This document shows positions 21,750 to 33,049 of a stretch of 64,000 nt of DNA, one piece after another (within the stretch, counting starts at the first letter, position 1; each line of letters begins with the position of its first letter). The stretch is from assembly GCA_911728435.2 (NCBI GenBank), contig OU452205.1, positions 9,430,260-9,494,259 on the forward strand, in the 5' to 3' direction. Both the position numbers and the translations under genes were made by a program. The notes beneath the pieces are model-generated. The model ran no database searches. It had not been told where the DNA came from and worked only from the letters and a program-made list of their open reading frames with translations. The DNA comes from Apoderus coryli (taxonomy: Eukaryota > Arthropoda > Insecta > Coleoptera > Attelabidae).

Positions 21750-23087
21750 CTTTATTGGGGTACATTGTAAAAATGCCTTTTTTTTTCTGATTGGCTATTT
21801 TCATTCTGTATTATCGACTATGTGATTTTGATGAGGAATTTTGGAAAGGCATTAGGACTTTAAGATTAGACTCGTGCTACCCTTGATTGAGTAAAGATGT
21901 GTTTTCTAATTATATAAAGTTAAATTAAATATTTTAATTTATTTTTGGACTTTTTCAGTTAAGAATTATTTTCTAGTTTTTGTTTAAAGATTAAGTCCAT
22001 TTCATTTTATTCTGAAGTAGTGAATTGTATAAAGTTCCGTAAGTTTTGTTATTCTTTTAATTGAAGCCCTTTTTGTTTTAATCAGTTTTTATAAAGTTTT
22101 AAAGTTCTTTCTTTTAGTAATTGAAATAAATTCCGTTTTCAATTGTGATTAAAGTTTCGTATAGGAATTAATAAAATTATTCGTAATTATATTAATTTTC
22201 CTATTTTTAAGTTGTACAAGTAATAACTAAGATTTTCTTCTAAATTTTCATTATCACCTAATTGTTTTATTCTTTTTCTTTAATTTATACATATTTATTT
22301 CTTGTCGTTATTCATTTTCTTTATTAGTTTTAATTATAAATTAAGTATTTTAGCCCAAATTTTTGCGTTTTATTTCTAATAAAGTTTTCGATAAATTATT
22401 GACAAAAGGGTCAACCAATTAATATTTTCTTTTAAATACAAAGTGATCCAGAATTATAATGGTGAGTAATTTTGCATTACTTTAATACAGATTAATAAAG
22501 CTTATTTTAGTTGTTTGTTTCTTTCATTTAATAATTTGATTCTGTTATTATTGAAGTTGATATCCTTTGTTTGTTCTTCTTTATTTGAAACCGCTCGTAA
22601 AACTTGAATCGAACCGTAACAATTTGAATAGCATATTGGGATTCATTCGGATTGAGCTGTAACATTAGTATTCTCTCTGAATGTACATAATACTCGCTAA
22701 TTTCAAAATGGTTACAATTTGGTGAAATATACATTGTGTCGAATATAAGAATGGGATATGGAATCTTCGAAACGGCAGGGTTAAAATGTCGGTTAAATTA
22801 AAGAAAAGTTATACAGTTTAAACACTTTTTAAATGGTCTTTTCTCTCTTTCTATTATTGGCCTCTACAACTAGGTAATTTAGCCATTTCTTTAGTTATAT
22901 ATATTTGTGAGAATTCTTGGACCTACAGTTTAGCGTGGAATCCGAACCACGGTCATCGACTGCCAGATGCCAGCAACTACGACTATGTAGTCCATAACTA
23001 CATGGCATTGGCAAGTCTATCGACTCGGCTGGGAGCACCGTCCACCCATCCAACCACTATCCGCACGACCAGGTATTTTAATACCAT
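21750..23087. other. AT-rich intergenic sequence
   Basis: Low-complexity T-rich sequence to about 22520. Then a GC-richer, non-coding patch at 22920-23087 leads into the hairpin at 23088. Confidence 0.4.
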
Positions 23088-23142
23088 GATGCCCACATGT
23101 GCAAGCGCGTGTCGATGCGACGCGCTTGCACATGTGGGCATC
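23088..23142. repeat. Perfect 22 bp inverted repeat, GC-rich hairpin
   Basis: The arm 23088-23109 (GATGCCCACATGTGCAAGCG plus CG) is exactly complementary to 23121-23142, with an 11 nt spacer TGTCGATGCGA. It is far more GC-rich than its surroundings and would form a very stable hairpin. No element ends or ORF were recognised around it. Confidence 0.9.
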
Positions 23143-23149
23143 TCCGTGG

Positions 23150-25140
23150 TGTTTTCAAAAGTAAACTAATTTTAGCCGTTTTCGAGATTTTTTTAAAAAT
23201 CGATTTTTGCGATTTTAGTTTTTTTTACAGATATAAAAAAATTAAAAGCACTTTCTCATGCTTACTTTTCGAGGAGAATAAGATAGCTTTTACAAATTTT
23301 CACTACGACTTCGTTTTTTTAAATACAACCCTGGATTATTTATTGGTAAATTTAGAGCCATTTGCAATTCAAAAATTGGTGGTATATCACACGTAATAGT
23401 GTAAACAAGTTTTCAGTATTTTTAGATGTTATTCTTCAAGAAAAATTGTCATAGTTTGGCACTTAACTGAATGAATGCAGAGTAACAAAAACATTCTTTC
23501 GTCGTTACTTACAATTATTATTTATTATATTTGCCAATTTATTTCTGTCTAAATACATTTTATTCTTTACGCGGTTTTTTAAATTTAGTTGAAATTTTTG
23601 TGCTTTTTGAAGTTATTATGGCGATTTTTCTTGAATAATTTTAAATAACAGATAATAACACTGAGAACTTATTCCAAACGTATATATATTTAATAGTAAT
23701 TAATTGAAAAGTTTGATTTACCTAGATTTGTCGAATAGATTACTATGCGACAGGAGTCCTCCACCCAATAACCCGAGAAGATACAGTTAACAAAAAAATA
23801 TCTTGCTGAAACCAACAATTTCAAATCATCTATCCCGGGTGTACCAAAAAAATATTCAAAACTACAGTTTTTTGTTGAATTTATGTTGAAAGTCAAGCTC
23901 AGTCTTCGCTTTAACTTCTTAACCTGTGTATACAGAAGTCAATAACTTTCCTTTTATTGCCTCGATATAATATCGGCGTTCCTCCTAGAGTTAATCATAT
24001 TATTTTCCTTGACTGTCCAATGTTCATCCACTAAATTTGCCACATAAAATAATAATTGATGATGGCGTTTTATCTACATCAACGGTTTTCGTATCGAAAT
24101 TACGGTTCGACCACAGAAAATGTTATTAACAGACTTGTTTGGAATTCTGGCTGTGACGCAGGAAAGCTAAATGGTTTCGCTGCTGAGAAAAATCGAAACT
24201 AATTAGTTATGAGAATAAATTTCATAAATCCGGATATTATTGGAAAGAAAACGATAAGTTTAATAACGCTGATAGATTCGAATAGATTTGTTTCTTTTTG
24301 CAATTAAATAACTAAAGGTTATACTATCCGGGCGTGCTGTAGATTAGACACCTATTCATCATATAACTAAATATAAATAATTTTAAGGTAATTGACAAAC
24401 TGCTACAAAGCCTTAGGGCCACCATTTGGCAACACCGACGCACAGCTTTTCCCAAGTGAACTTTGTTTTTTCTCGATATTCGTAAGATTTAATTTGTTCA
24501 ATAATTACAATAATTTATCAGCATGTATTTAGATATATATTTTGCATATTTATATTTGTTTAAACTTACACAAGAAAATATTACAAATTAAAATATACCT
24601 ATACCCAAAATAACTTGAGTTTAACACCCCAGCTAACACACAATAGGTTTCACAGAACAAATTGTATTATTTTGGCACATGTACCTACATATAAAATCAG
24701 CACGATTAGCGTTTAATGCTGCGGTCCCACGTCCCGTACGCATTTATACATTCCGTACATGTATACGGCACCTAGCTTAATCCCATTGGTCCGATTTAAA
24801 ATTTAAGCCAATAAACGTCAAGTGCTATATGCGCGTACGGAATGTAAGTCGGTGCCCTGCATACTTACAGAATGTAATAATTGTTGCAGCAGAAAATTTT
24901 GTAAAGAGGAAACCTTGCATCGCGAGTTCGGCGTCAATTATTTTTTAAAACTATATTTTAGAGTGACAGTATTTTGACATATTTTTAAAAGGGTGCGAAT
25001 ATGCTGTAATCCAAGTTTCGTTGAGCAAAGAAAATATACATTTTAGAGCAAAAACGTAAATACGTTTATTAAATAAAATAAAAAAGGTTATTCAAATTCA
25101 GTGGGACGAACCATTGCATTGGGTTTATTTGTTTTTACAT
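23150..25140. other. AT-rich intergenic sequence
   Basis: No recognised gene. A GC-richer stretch at 24715-24870 contains CATTCCGTACATGTATACGG and, inverted, CGTACGGAATG. These suggest the ends of a small palindromic repeat. Confidence 0.4.
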
Positions 25141-25151
25141 TTTGGGAAATA

Positions 25152-25356
25152 TTATGTTTTTTTTGGTCTTTTCTTGGCCGGTTCTCTATTTGCTGGACAA
25201 CCGACCGGCTTTTTTTTGCTTCCTCTTGTTATTCCAACTATCCTTCTATTTAAAGCTGTAGGCTGAACTTTAATGGTGGACTTTTGCCTATATCGCTGGG
25301 GGCACGAACTTCCCGCAGTACACAAAAGATGGTGTAAGTCGAAGTGCCAAATTATT
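25152..25356 (-). pseudogene. C-terminal tail of a transposase-like protein
   Basis: The minus strand is open for about 68 codons down to a stop at 25152-25154: HFDLHHLLCTAGSSCPQR, then KVQPTALNRR, then ITRGSKKKPVGCPANREPAK, then a KKRPKKT end. The CPQR...VQPTAxxRR block plus a basic, glycine/proline-rich tail resembles C-termini of SWIM/Mutator-like transposases and related insect proteins as I remember them. The upstream end is cut exactly where the Penelope-like inverted repeat starts (25357). The family assignment is uncertain; the coding character is fairly clear. Confidence 0.45.
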
Positions 25357-25479
25357 AAACTAGGTTAGATTTTTTCAAAATGGAGTCTTGATCTTTAGTT
25401 TTTGTATCAAAAACGATTAACAATTTATATACAAAAACTAAAGATCAAGACTCCATTTTGAAAAAATCTAACGTAGTTT
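25357..25479. repeat. 51 bp inverted repeat at the Penelope-like 5' end
   Basis: Arms 25357-25407 and 25429-25479 are inverted copies with one clear mismatch, separated by 21 nt. The right arm is the start of the GIY-YIG coding segment, so the left arm is an inverted copy of the element's own 5'-truncated end. Such inverted terminal pieces are known for Penelope insertions. Confidence 0.88.
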
Positions 25480-25835
25480 ATAATATACCATGTTCAGACT
25501 GTAACCAAGTATATATCGGACAAACTTCCCGAGTTTTTAAAGATAGAATTACCCAACATAAAAGTGATATTCGACTTAACAAAAAAACTTGTGCATTGGC
25601 TGAACATTGTATCAATACAAATCATTTTCCAGACTTAAATAATGTAAAAATCCTTGCCTGTGAACAAAATCAAAATAAAAGACTTTTCATTGAAATGTTT
25701 GAAACGTATAATACCGAAAATACGTTAAACAAAAAGAAAGACTCGAATGAAATCAGTAATATATATTCATATTTATTTACTATTAATAATAACACCCATG
25801 ATGACAGTAATATTTCTTTTGAATCTACTTTCTAA
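25429..25835 (+). CDS. GIY-YIG endonuclease domain of Penelope-like element, partial
   Basis: An open frame enters from the inverted repeat with no own ATG (KDQDSILKKSNVVYNIPC) and continues to a stop at 25833-25835. The domain starts VVYNIPCSDCNQVYIGQTSR: the two Cys of the CxxC and the paired tyrosines (Y..IPC...YIG) are those of the endonuclease at the C-terminus of Penelope-like polyproteins. They are followed by RITQHKSD (Arg and His of the active site) and RLFIEMFETYN (the metal-binding Glu). About 135 residues remain, without stops or shifts. The family's protein is some 800 residues long with an N-terminal RT, so this is a truncated but well-preserved end. Confidence 0.85.
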
Positions 25836-26119
25836 CCTAATTAAAAAACTTGACATTTCACTTAAAAAACAATTTACCACAAATTAACTAAACAAAATAT
25901 TTTTGAATAAACATGTCAGTGTCAATCACAAAAAAAATTCAATTAACTCAAAAATGTTAAATGTTAATCATTATTTTGCAAAGTTGACAAAAATTTTTAT
26001 AATAATGTTCTTTAATTTACAATTTATATTATTTTTACTAATGTAAAACTTGCCGCGTATACTAAGGTAAACATATTTTTAAATTTTATATATATTTATA
26101 CTTAGCTTACTTTTATATT

Positions 26120-26165
26120 TGTAGCCCCGAGGAAGATATAAAAATATATCGAAAGCTTGGCATAA
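26120..26165 (+). ncRNA. Degenerate hammerhead-like tail of Penelope-like element
   Basis: CCGAGGA (26127-26133) stands where CTGANGA is expected. Then come an extra A, a 6 bp stem GATATA/TATATC, and GAAA at 26151-26154. The U4 to C change and the lack of a clear NUH triplet make it inactive, but the order and position behind a Penelope-like ORF fit the family. Confidence 0.45.
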
Positions 26166-26584
26166 CGTAAAAGAGTTTTAATCAAAAATATTTGCTGATC
26201 AACCCAAGACACAAAGTTATATATATATATATATAGATATATAAACTTTTGAACTGAGGTCATTTTTAGGATCCAGGGGTCATAAAATGAAGTACTGCAT
26301 AAAAATTTTTCAAAATTTCGGTTGTGTCGATCTCCTGAATAGTTAGATTTTTTTTAAAAATCTACTAAAAAGCTTTTATGTACCAATGGTTTTAATATAA
26401 AAATTAACTACTTAATTTAAGTAACGAATGTACAATAACATTTTTACCGCCCTCTTAAGAATAATTTTTTAACACGCATGCATAGATGCCTCCGTATTTC
26501 ACTCTCTCAGCTATGTTATAATATTGTTGCATGCCTCGACCACCGTAGATATAACAATCATCGACACACGCTTCTCTCTGTCAT

Positions 26585-27024
26585 AGTTAAAATAATAGAC
26601 AGTTACTTCACCTCGTGTCGGCACGTTTGATGTTCATGTCTACAAAGCAGTTCGCCGCGCTTATAGTTATAGTATAGTCATCGAATATTAACTATAGACA
26701 AGAAAGTCCAGTAGACGCTGAAAACGGCATCGACTCGTCGCATTCCCAGCTACATTTCTGTCCCGCTACTATATTATACTATATCTATATATACTATAAG
26801 ATACTACTACTATAAGTGCGGCAAATTGCTTTGTAAACATGAACATCAGACGTACTGACACGATGAGAACCAACTGTATATTATTTTAACTGTGGTATAG
26901 TATCTTATAGTATATATAGATATAGTATAAATAGTAGCGGGCCAGAAATGTGGCTGGGAATGCGACGAGTCGATGACGTTTTCAGCGTCTAGTGAACCTT
27001 CTTGTTTATAGTTAATATTCGATG
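26585..27024. repeat. Interleaved inverted duplication A-B-A'-B'
   Basis: Segment A (26585-26676) is complementary to A' (26800-26891). Segment B (26679-26810) is complementary to B' (26891-27024). Both pairs match at roughly 85-95 percent by eye. The order A-B-A'-B', not A-B-B'-A', means this is not a simple foldback. It fits two inverted copies of a circularly permuted or tandem unit of about 220 bp. B carries a GC-richer core CATCGACTCGTCGCATTCCC. Confidence 0.8.
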
Positions 27025-27029
27025 TCTCT

Positions 27030-29795
27030 GTAAACGCCACACAAAGAAGGCCGATCACAGGGTATCATGTTTCTTATTTTTCCGCTGGCCAAATTTACCA
27101 AATTAGAGCAATGAAGTAAAGAAAATAAAAATCTAATATAAATTATAAACCATGCAATTTAATAATAACCTAAAATCAAGTAATTGGAAAAAGGCAATTT
27201 CGGAAAATAATTTTGTATGCATGTAAATTGTATGTATGTACGGGAAAGTTTTTATATTATAATGCGAATTATAATGTAATATTTATAATACACAGTGTCA
27301 ACAACTTATGTTGAAGAAACTTCTTTCACATTATATATTATATCGTGCTATTTGGCGCCACTAAAACGCGATTATCACTTCGCCGAAGTTGGAGAGAAGG
27401 AAGCTTAAAGGTGAGAGAAACTGGCGGAGCATTTGGACACGTATTCGAATAGAAGGGAGACTTTATGCTCCTTGCTGCTAGTTTTCGAAACTCTCTCTTA
27501 TAAATTTACTATTACAATGGAGAATCAAAGAGAGCGAATTTCGAATATCAGTCAGTGATTTGTCTATATTTTTTAATTGAACTATATCACTTTTTGTGGA
27601 AAATATTAGTCAGGAAATTTTGTATATTTAGTATATTCCCCACATGTTAGAATGTTGAAAGTTTATAAATTACGAATGTGGACAAAAAACCTAATTCGAC
27701 AGGATGGAATATTTTTGTTGAAATATACCGGATGTGACATCCCGTGACCGACGAAAAAATTGCCACAATTTTTGCCTTCATTTTGACGCTAGCGGTGCTA
27801 AAGATCAATGTGTCAACGATAATAGATTACCTTTTGAAAATTATTAAATATTGAAGAATGAATACGATTTTTTATACGTATTAATAAAATGACAAAAATA
27901 CACATCATGTTTGCCATTGCGTAATAGCGGAGGACGAATTTGCTACCATTAACTTTGACGGTGCTGATATTATAAATTGTTGATGTAAGGAGCAAAACTA
28001 GATGGTCTTGCTAATTCATCTTTTTCATGGTCCACTATTGGCGTCCTCTTCATTTCATCACCTTGGTTTAATTTTTCGTATCGTAGCGTTTAGATGTGTA
28101 ATGCGTATATCTATCTAATCGTTCCTATTAGAGTTGCATCTATTCAATTATATTTTGTAGATATACTTATAAAAAAATTTCAAAAATTAAACAATTACAA
28201 CAAATAATACGTACCATAAAATAACGTATGACCAAAAATCAACATGATCAAAGAAAGTTACCTACATGCAAAAATGGGGTGATAGCATTAATATAAATCA
28301 ATTAAACAATGTCAACTACACAAAATTCTTTAATTATTATGTTAAACTCTTCTTAAGTTGATGATGGATTCGACCGAGATTAATTCCTATTTACTCATAT
28401 TTAAGACTTTTGTGGTGTTGAAATTATTTGGGTGCTTTATTTAAAAATAAGGATGTTTAATAAACAACATCCACAAACACATTATCTCAAATTATTTCAT
28501 ACATAACAACCAAATATTCGATTAAAAATATATTGATGGAAAATTTCAAATATCAATCCATAAGTTGAGAAGTTCCTACTCACTTAAACCAAAAATATGG
28601 AAAAGACGTTTTCATAGTCTGTCCTCATGAACGTAATGCCATTCAGGATTTTGTTAACCATGTAAATTATATCCATTCTAATATCCAGTTTACATAGAAA
28701 TTGAAGAATGCAAGTTGCCATTTTCGACCTACTTATTAGTCTTATAGCGAACATGTGTTTGCGACTTCGTGAAAATTTTCTGATAATTGGACCAATGAAG
28801 GATAATCATCTGGTGTATATAAGGTACCATGTTAAGAGAATACAGAAGAATTGTTTAATTTTCATTTTTAATTTGTCTTTCACAAAACAATTAACTGGTT
28901 AGGAAAAGGTTGTATATCATCGGAATTGCAAACTACCTTTATTGAATTGATTTGAGTATTTGAACGAAATAGCACTGTGACATGTTCAAAATTAGACAAA
29001 GAACTAACTAGAAATCTATGTTACCTACTATCCGGTTACAAGTTTCACAAAATAAAGTTATCTTCCAGATACACATCACGTTACGTATAGACATCACACA
29101 ATAACCATTTTTAAAAAAATGCTGTAATAAAAGCCATCTGGCAGATAGCTAGAAGCACTCCTGCCGTTTTGGCTCGTCACGCCTTCATAATAAAGATGCC
29201 TTTTGCGATGAAGTGAAGTGAAGGAAACGGAAAAAATTCAGCTTGATATATAAAGTATGTATATAGTGTGATATAAAGGTTTTATCGTGATGGACACATG
29301 CATTAAAACCCAGTGAGGAACTATTGCCAGAGAGTGTTCAGGTGCAGAACCGTGAGAAGTCTGGATTTTACACAAAAACATCAGTTTTTATCTTACATAG
29401 GTAATTTGTAAAAGTTATAACCTATACATTGGATCCCCATCAATAGTAAAATGAGTCACAAATCAGATTCAAAAATCTCACTGTCCTAAATTTTTAAACC
29501 CAAGATGTGTCACAAACTACTTACTTTCAAAATATGTTTATAAAATAACTCTAAATATAACTGTGGAGAATCAAGCAATTTTAATTTTTACAACAAAGTT
29601 GACATTTTTTTTTTTTTTGATAGCTACCAATGAAAAGTTTATTCACGCCATACGACACAATAGCGTGGCTAAACTATTTAATTTCCTCAAAGTTTTATTC
29701 ATGGGTTCGATAAAAATGCTTTATTTTAAAAATATTGGCTGTCCCAAACATAAGAAATGAACCTGTATGTATATTCTTTCTCCTTTGGAATAGGC
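27030..29795. other. Intergenic sequence without recognised genes
   Basis: AT-rich, with a GC-richer patch at 27350-27470. Only short frames without motifs are present on both strands. Confidence 0.45.
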
Positions 29796-29825
29796 TCGCA
29801 ATAGACATAATTATGTCTATTGCGA
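29796..29825. repeat. Perfect 30 bp palindrome
   Basis: TCGCAATAGACATAA is followed at once by its exact reverse complement, with no spacer. It lies in plain AT-rich sequence with no element recognised around it. Confidence 0.92.
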
Positions 29826-30550
29826 TTCCAATCCTACAAATATTCAGGAACGTATCGGCTGCAATCTTGGGATATAATGTTTCGTTCTAATTTTCTTAGA
29901 TGGTAAACCTCAAATTGTAGAAATACTGAACTGAATACTAATGAAGACCTCTCTAACAAAACTTCGTCACTGAATAGTGGTAGCATCTGGCGAAGTAACC
30001 CCCGAATTGCTTCACAATGTTCAGGAAAATGTCACACAAAAATTTCATTATGGCATGGGCGTAAATGGACACCGGTATGTGTCTCTCAGATGCAACCCCG
30101 ACCTTCCATCAGAAAGTAACACCGCGACCGCCAGAGCATATTATGTAGGGTGTATTTCGGCACGTTATCGTAAATTAGTCAATATTAGCTCGGTGAGCGC
30201 AAACGGTGAAAAGGACACATTATGATGTATAGCGTCCCATAATGTAGTGTATAATAATAGGCAAATACGTTAAGCGTCTACAATAAATTTCATTAGATTC
30301 AGGGATATGATACAACATATTATTAGAAGTACCTAATTAGATTAGTTTATGACCGAGGTATGTCCAGAGGAATTCAGTGATAAAGGCGTGGGTAAGGTGC
30401 ACGTCTTGTGCCGAACATTCAAAAATTGTAAACGTATATATGTGGTTTAGCTTATCTAATTTCTACAACATTGGCTCAGTCGCAGCTTATGCTAGTTGGT
30501 CTGTCAACGTTCACAAAAACTATTATCTTACCTCATTTACATACGCGTAT

Positions 30551-30760
30551 TCTACAAGGTGTTCCTAAAATAGGTGGTCAAAATTTGTGAGCGAATTGGG
30601 GACGTCTAATCGTGAAAAAAACCTAAATTGTAATTTTTCGAAAAGTCCTTATTTACAAAGATACAAGGTGTTAAAGATGACTGCCTGAGATGACAAAAGA
30701 TGAATTAATCAAATGTAGAACTTTGGTAAAGAATTTCTGTGTGTAGTAAATTTGAAGAAA
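30551..30760 (+). repeat. Dispersed repeat, copy 1 (inverted at 40650-40853)
   Basis: It begins TACAAGGTGTTCCTAAAAT and runs through AGCGAATTGGGGACGTCTAA, GATACAAGGTGTTAAAGATG and ACTGCCTGAG to AGATGAATTAATCAAATGTA. The same words occur inverted at 40650-40853. It is non-coding, with ends of TACARGGTGTT type. It is probably a MITE or another small DNA element. Confidence 0.75.
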
Positions 30761-30911
30761 AACGGTTTAGGTTGGTAATAACTAGCTTTCATGCTAACAT
30801 ATCTATAGCAACAATCTCCTTTGAAGTTATACAGTGTGTTCACAATTAGGAACCAAAATGTATCGCCATTTAAGCCTAACGTGGTTCCCGAGTACCTAAG
30901 TAAACCATAAG

Positions 30912-32544
30912 ACATTAATAACCAGTTTCTTCAGTATTCCAATGCTTCAACGCCTCCTGATCCACGGATTATTGACTATTATAACAACAATAAAAAATGT
31001 ACATTTGAGACTTGTTTTCAATTTTGTACAGTGTCGGAGAATGATGTGGATAGGTGTTTGCATGAAATAAAGTCTATATCAGTCGGGCACGATGGTGTTT
31101 GTGTCGATATCCTACTACTCTGTTGTCCTAAAATAATTCCTTATACAACAAATATTATTAATAGCTGTATACTTGAGAGTCACTTTCCAGATCTGTGGAA
31201 GATAGCCCGTGTCAAACCTCTACCCAAAAAGAACGACGCCTCCTGTCACAATGATCTAAGGCCTATCAGCATTCTGCCTGCAATGTCAAAGATTCTTGAA
31301 AAGATAATGTAGAGACAAATTCGTGTACATTTAATGTCCAACAATATTTTACCGGAGCGTTTAGGCCAGGATATAGTTGTACTTCTGCGCTTCTGAAGGT
31401 AACCGATGACATTCTTACACAAATAGATGCCGGCAAATCTACTGCTCTCGTATTGCTCGACTTTTCTAAAGCGTTTGATACTATAAATCACGTAATTCTC
31501 TTTTCCATTTTAATTTTCATAGGATTCCCGCAGAGTGCTATAAAGTTGTTAAAGCATTACTTAGAAGATCGGAAACAATACATTCTAACCTCGAAAGGGC
31601 AGTCGTCTAATGCGGTGATTTTGTGTGAAGTGCCCCAAGGTTTTATCTTGGGCCCAATTCTGTATTCAATATATACCTGTCCCAGCGCTAGTACTATTGA
31701 TAGTTCAAGACTCCATTTCTATGCTGATAACACTCAGTATTACCACTCTTTCTTTTCTTCCGAACTAGATCGTGCAGAGCTAGTTATTAACAATGACTTG
31801 CATCGACTGATTGAATCAGCGTCTCAGCATCAACTAAGCACCAACCCTGATAAGTGTTCTTTGCTTGTGTTAGGGAGGCACAGGGATAATATTGCGTCTG
31901 CCATGAGAGTTGTTGATGGGGAGTTCTGAGACCGGTTAAGTCTGCTAAAAACCTTGGGGTGACCCTAGATACAAGTCTAAGATTTAAAGATCATAAAAGC
32001 AAAACAATTCTCAAGGGTTATTATGCTCTCAAATTATTATATCCACATCGTGGTGTTCTATCAGAGCTTATTAAGATTATATTGTGTAATGCACTCGTTT
32101 TGTCTTATTTTAATTATGCCGACGTGTTGTATGGTCCATGTTTAGACCAAGTAGATATTTGCAGGGTTGAAAGAATTCAAAAATCATGTTTGAGATATAT
32201 ATATGGGGTTAGAAAGTACGACCCGGTGTCGCACAAGTTAGGTAGTGCAAGTTGGTTCAAAATGAGCAAAAGACGCGCTCTCCATTCGGCGGCATTGTTT
32301 CATCGAATCATTTCCTCAAAAAAGCCACTTGCATGAGAAAATTAAATTCACAACAGATGTTAATTCGCTCAACCTAAGGTTTAGCTGCAGAATATCACCG
32401 CCTCCTCATCGAACAGCCACTTTTCAGCGGTCATTTACTTATACGGTTTATGCGCTCTACAATGGAATTAGCGATTCGTTAAAAGAAATGCCTGTGTCCA
32501 GATTTAAACAAGATTTTAAGAGGTATCTGCTATCGATGAACTGA
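30912..32544 (+). pseudogene. LINE reverse transcriptase (CR1/L2-like), frameshifted
   Basis: This is a near-complete RT domain read on the plus strand. It starts about 30912 in the fingers (SENDVDRCLHEIKSISVG). Next come PDLWKIARVKPLPKKNDAS and DLRPISILPAMSKILEKIM, then a stop at 31310. After a short loss (the QSGFR region) it resumes with STALVLLDFSKAFDTINH (block A) and EVPQGFILGPILYSIYT (block B). The catalytic motif reads FYADN, with YADD changed to YADN. Then come QLSTNPDKCSLLVLG, a shift at about 31922, KNLGVTLDTSLRFKDH, LVLSYFNYADVLYGPCLD and FTYTVYALYNGI, with a stop at 32544. There is no RNase H. Stops, shifts and the active-site change make it dead. It is the best preserved RT here. 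Confidence 0.92.
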
Positions 32545-33045
32545 GTTTCAGGCTTGGTGAGTAGGTGATTTTCAATTTTTCATAATATATTTATTCTTTT
32601 TAAGTACCTATATTCTATATATTATTGTTTTTTATGAAATTTTTGTCATTATTTTTTGATGTATTGCAATTATTATTATTAATGTGTGTTATGTTATATT
32701 ATTTTAGGATTAAAACTGTGATCTTTTTTAAATTGTTTTTCCAAATCCTCTTGTAGTGTTTTGTACTGCAATAAATAAGAGTACGCATGTATATGCCTGT
32801 GTTCTCAAGGCATTTGGTCTCAAATGTGTACCCAGCTTTAGAGAAGCCCCAGAGCCTATTTTAAAATGTAAGCTAAGAGGTGCAAAATTATTGTCTGTTT
32901 ATTGTAGTTTCAATAATAAAAATGTGTTATTTAATTGTTTTTTTGAACCAGCAATGTAGATTTTATCTGCTGGGTTTTGTATGTACAATTTTTAGTTTGT
33001 TGGGTGTAGTTCACTAAAAATGAAAGCAGCAAACAAAAAAAAAAG
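32545..33045 (+). other. Probable 3' UTR of the preceding LINE
   Basis: Non-coding sequence runs from the LINE stop to an A-rich end (about 33033-33043, CAAACAAAAAAAAAAGTTAAA), in the sense expected for a LINE tail. No target duplication was identified, so the end is a guess. Confidence 0.35.
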
Positions 33046-33049
33046 TTAA

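Larger units (their letters stand above)
25357..26215 (+). mobile_element. Penelope-like retroelement, 5'-truncated
   Basis: It consists of an inverted 5' fragment, the GIY-YIG endonuclease end of the ORF, about 300 bp of 3' UTR, and a hammerhead-like tail at 26127-26160 (CCGAGGA...GAAAG). It ends near a TA dinucleotide run at 26217. The reverse transcriptase part is missing. It is the only protein-coding relative of the ribozyme-bearing repeats in this window. Confidence 0.78.

Noticed and set aside
22975..23010. Possible tRNA-like GC-rich stretch with CTACGACTATGTAGTCC
   Set aside because: No cloverleaf with conserved GGTTCGA-type T arm or acceptor stem could be built.
26620..27010. Hammerhead core searched for in the interleaved inverted repeat
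   Set aside because: Words such as CGATGAG and GCTGAAAACG occur but never CTGANGA plus GAAA at workable spacing.
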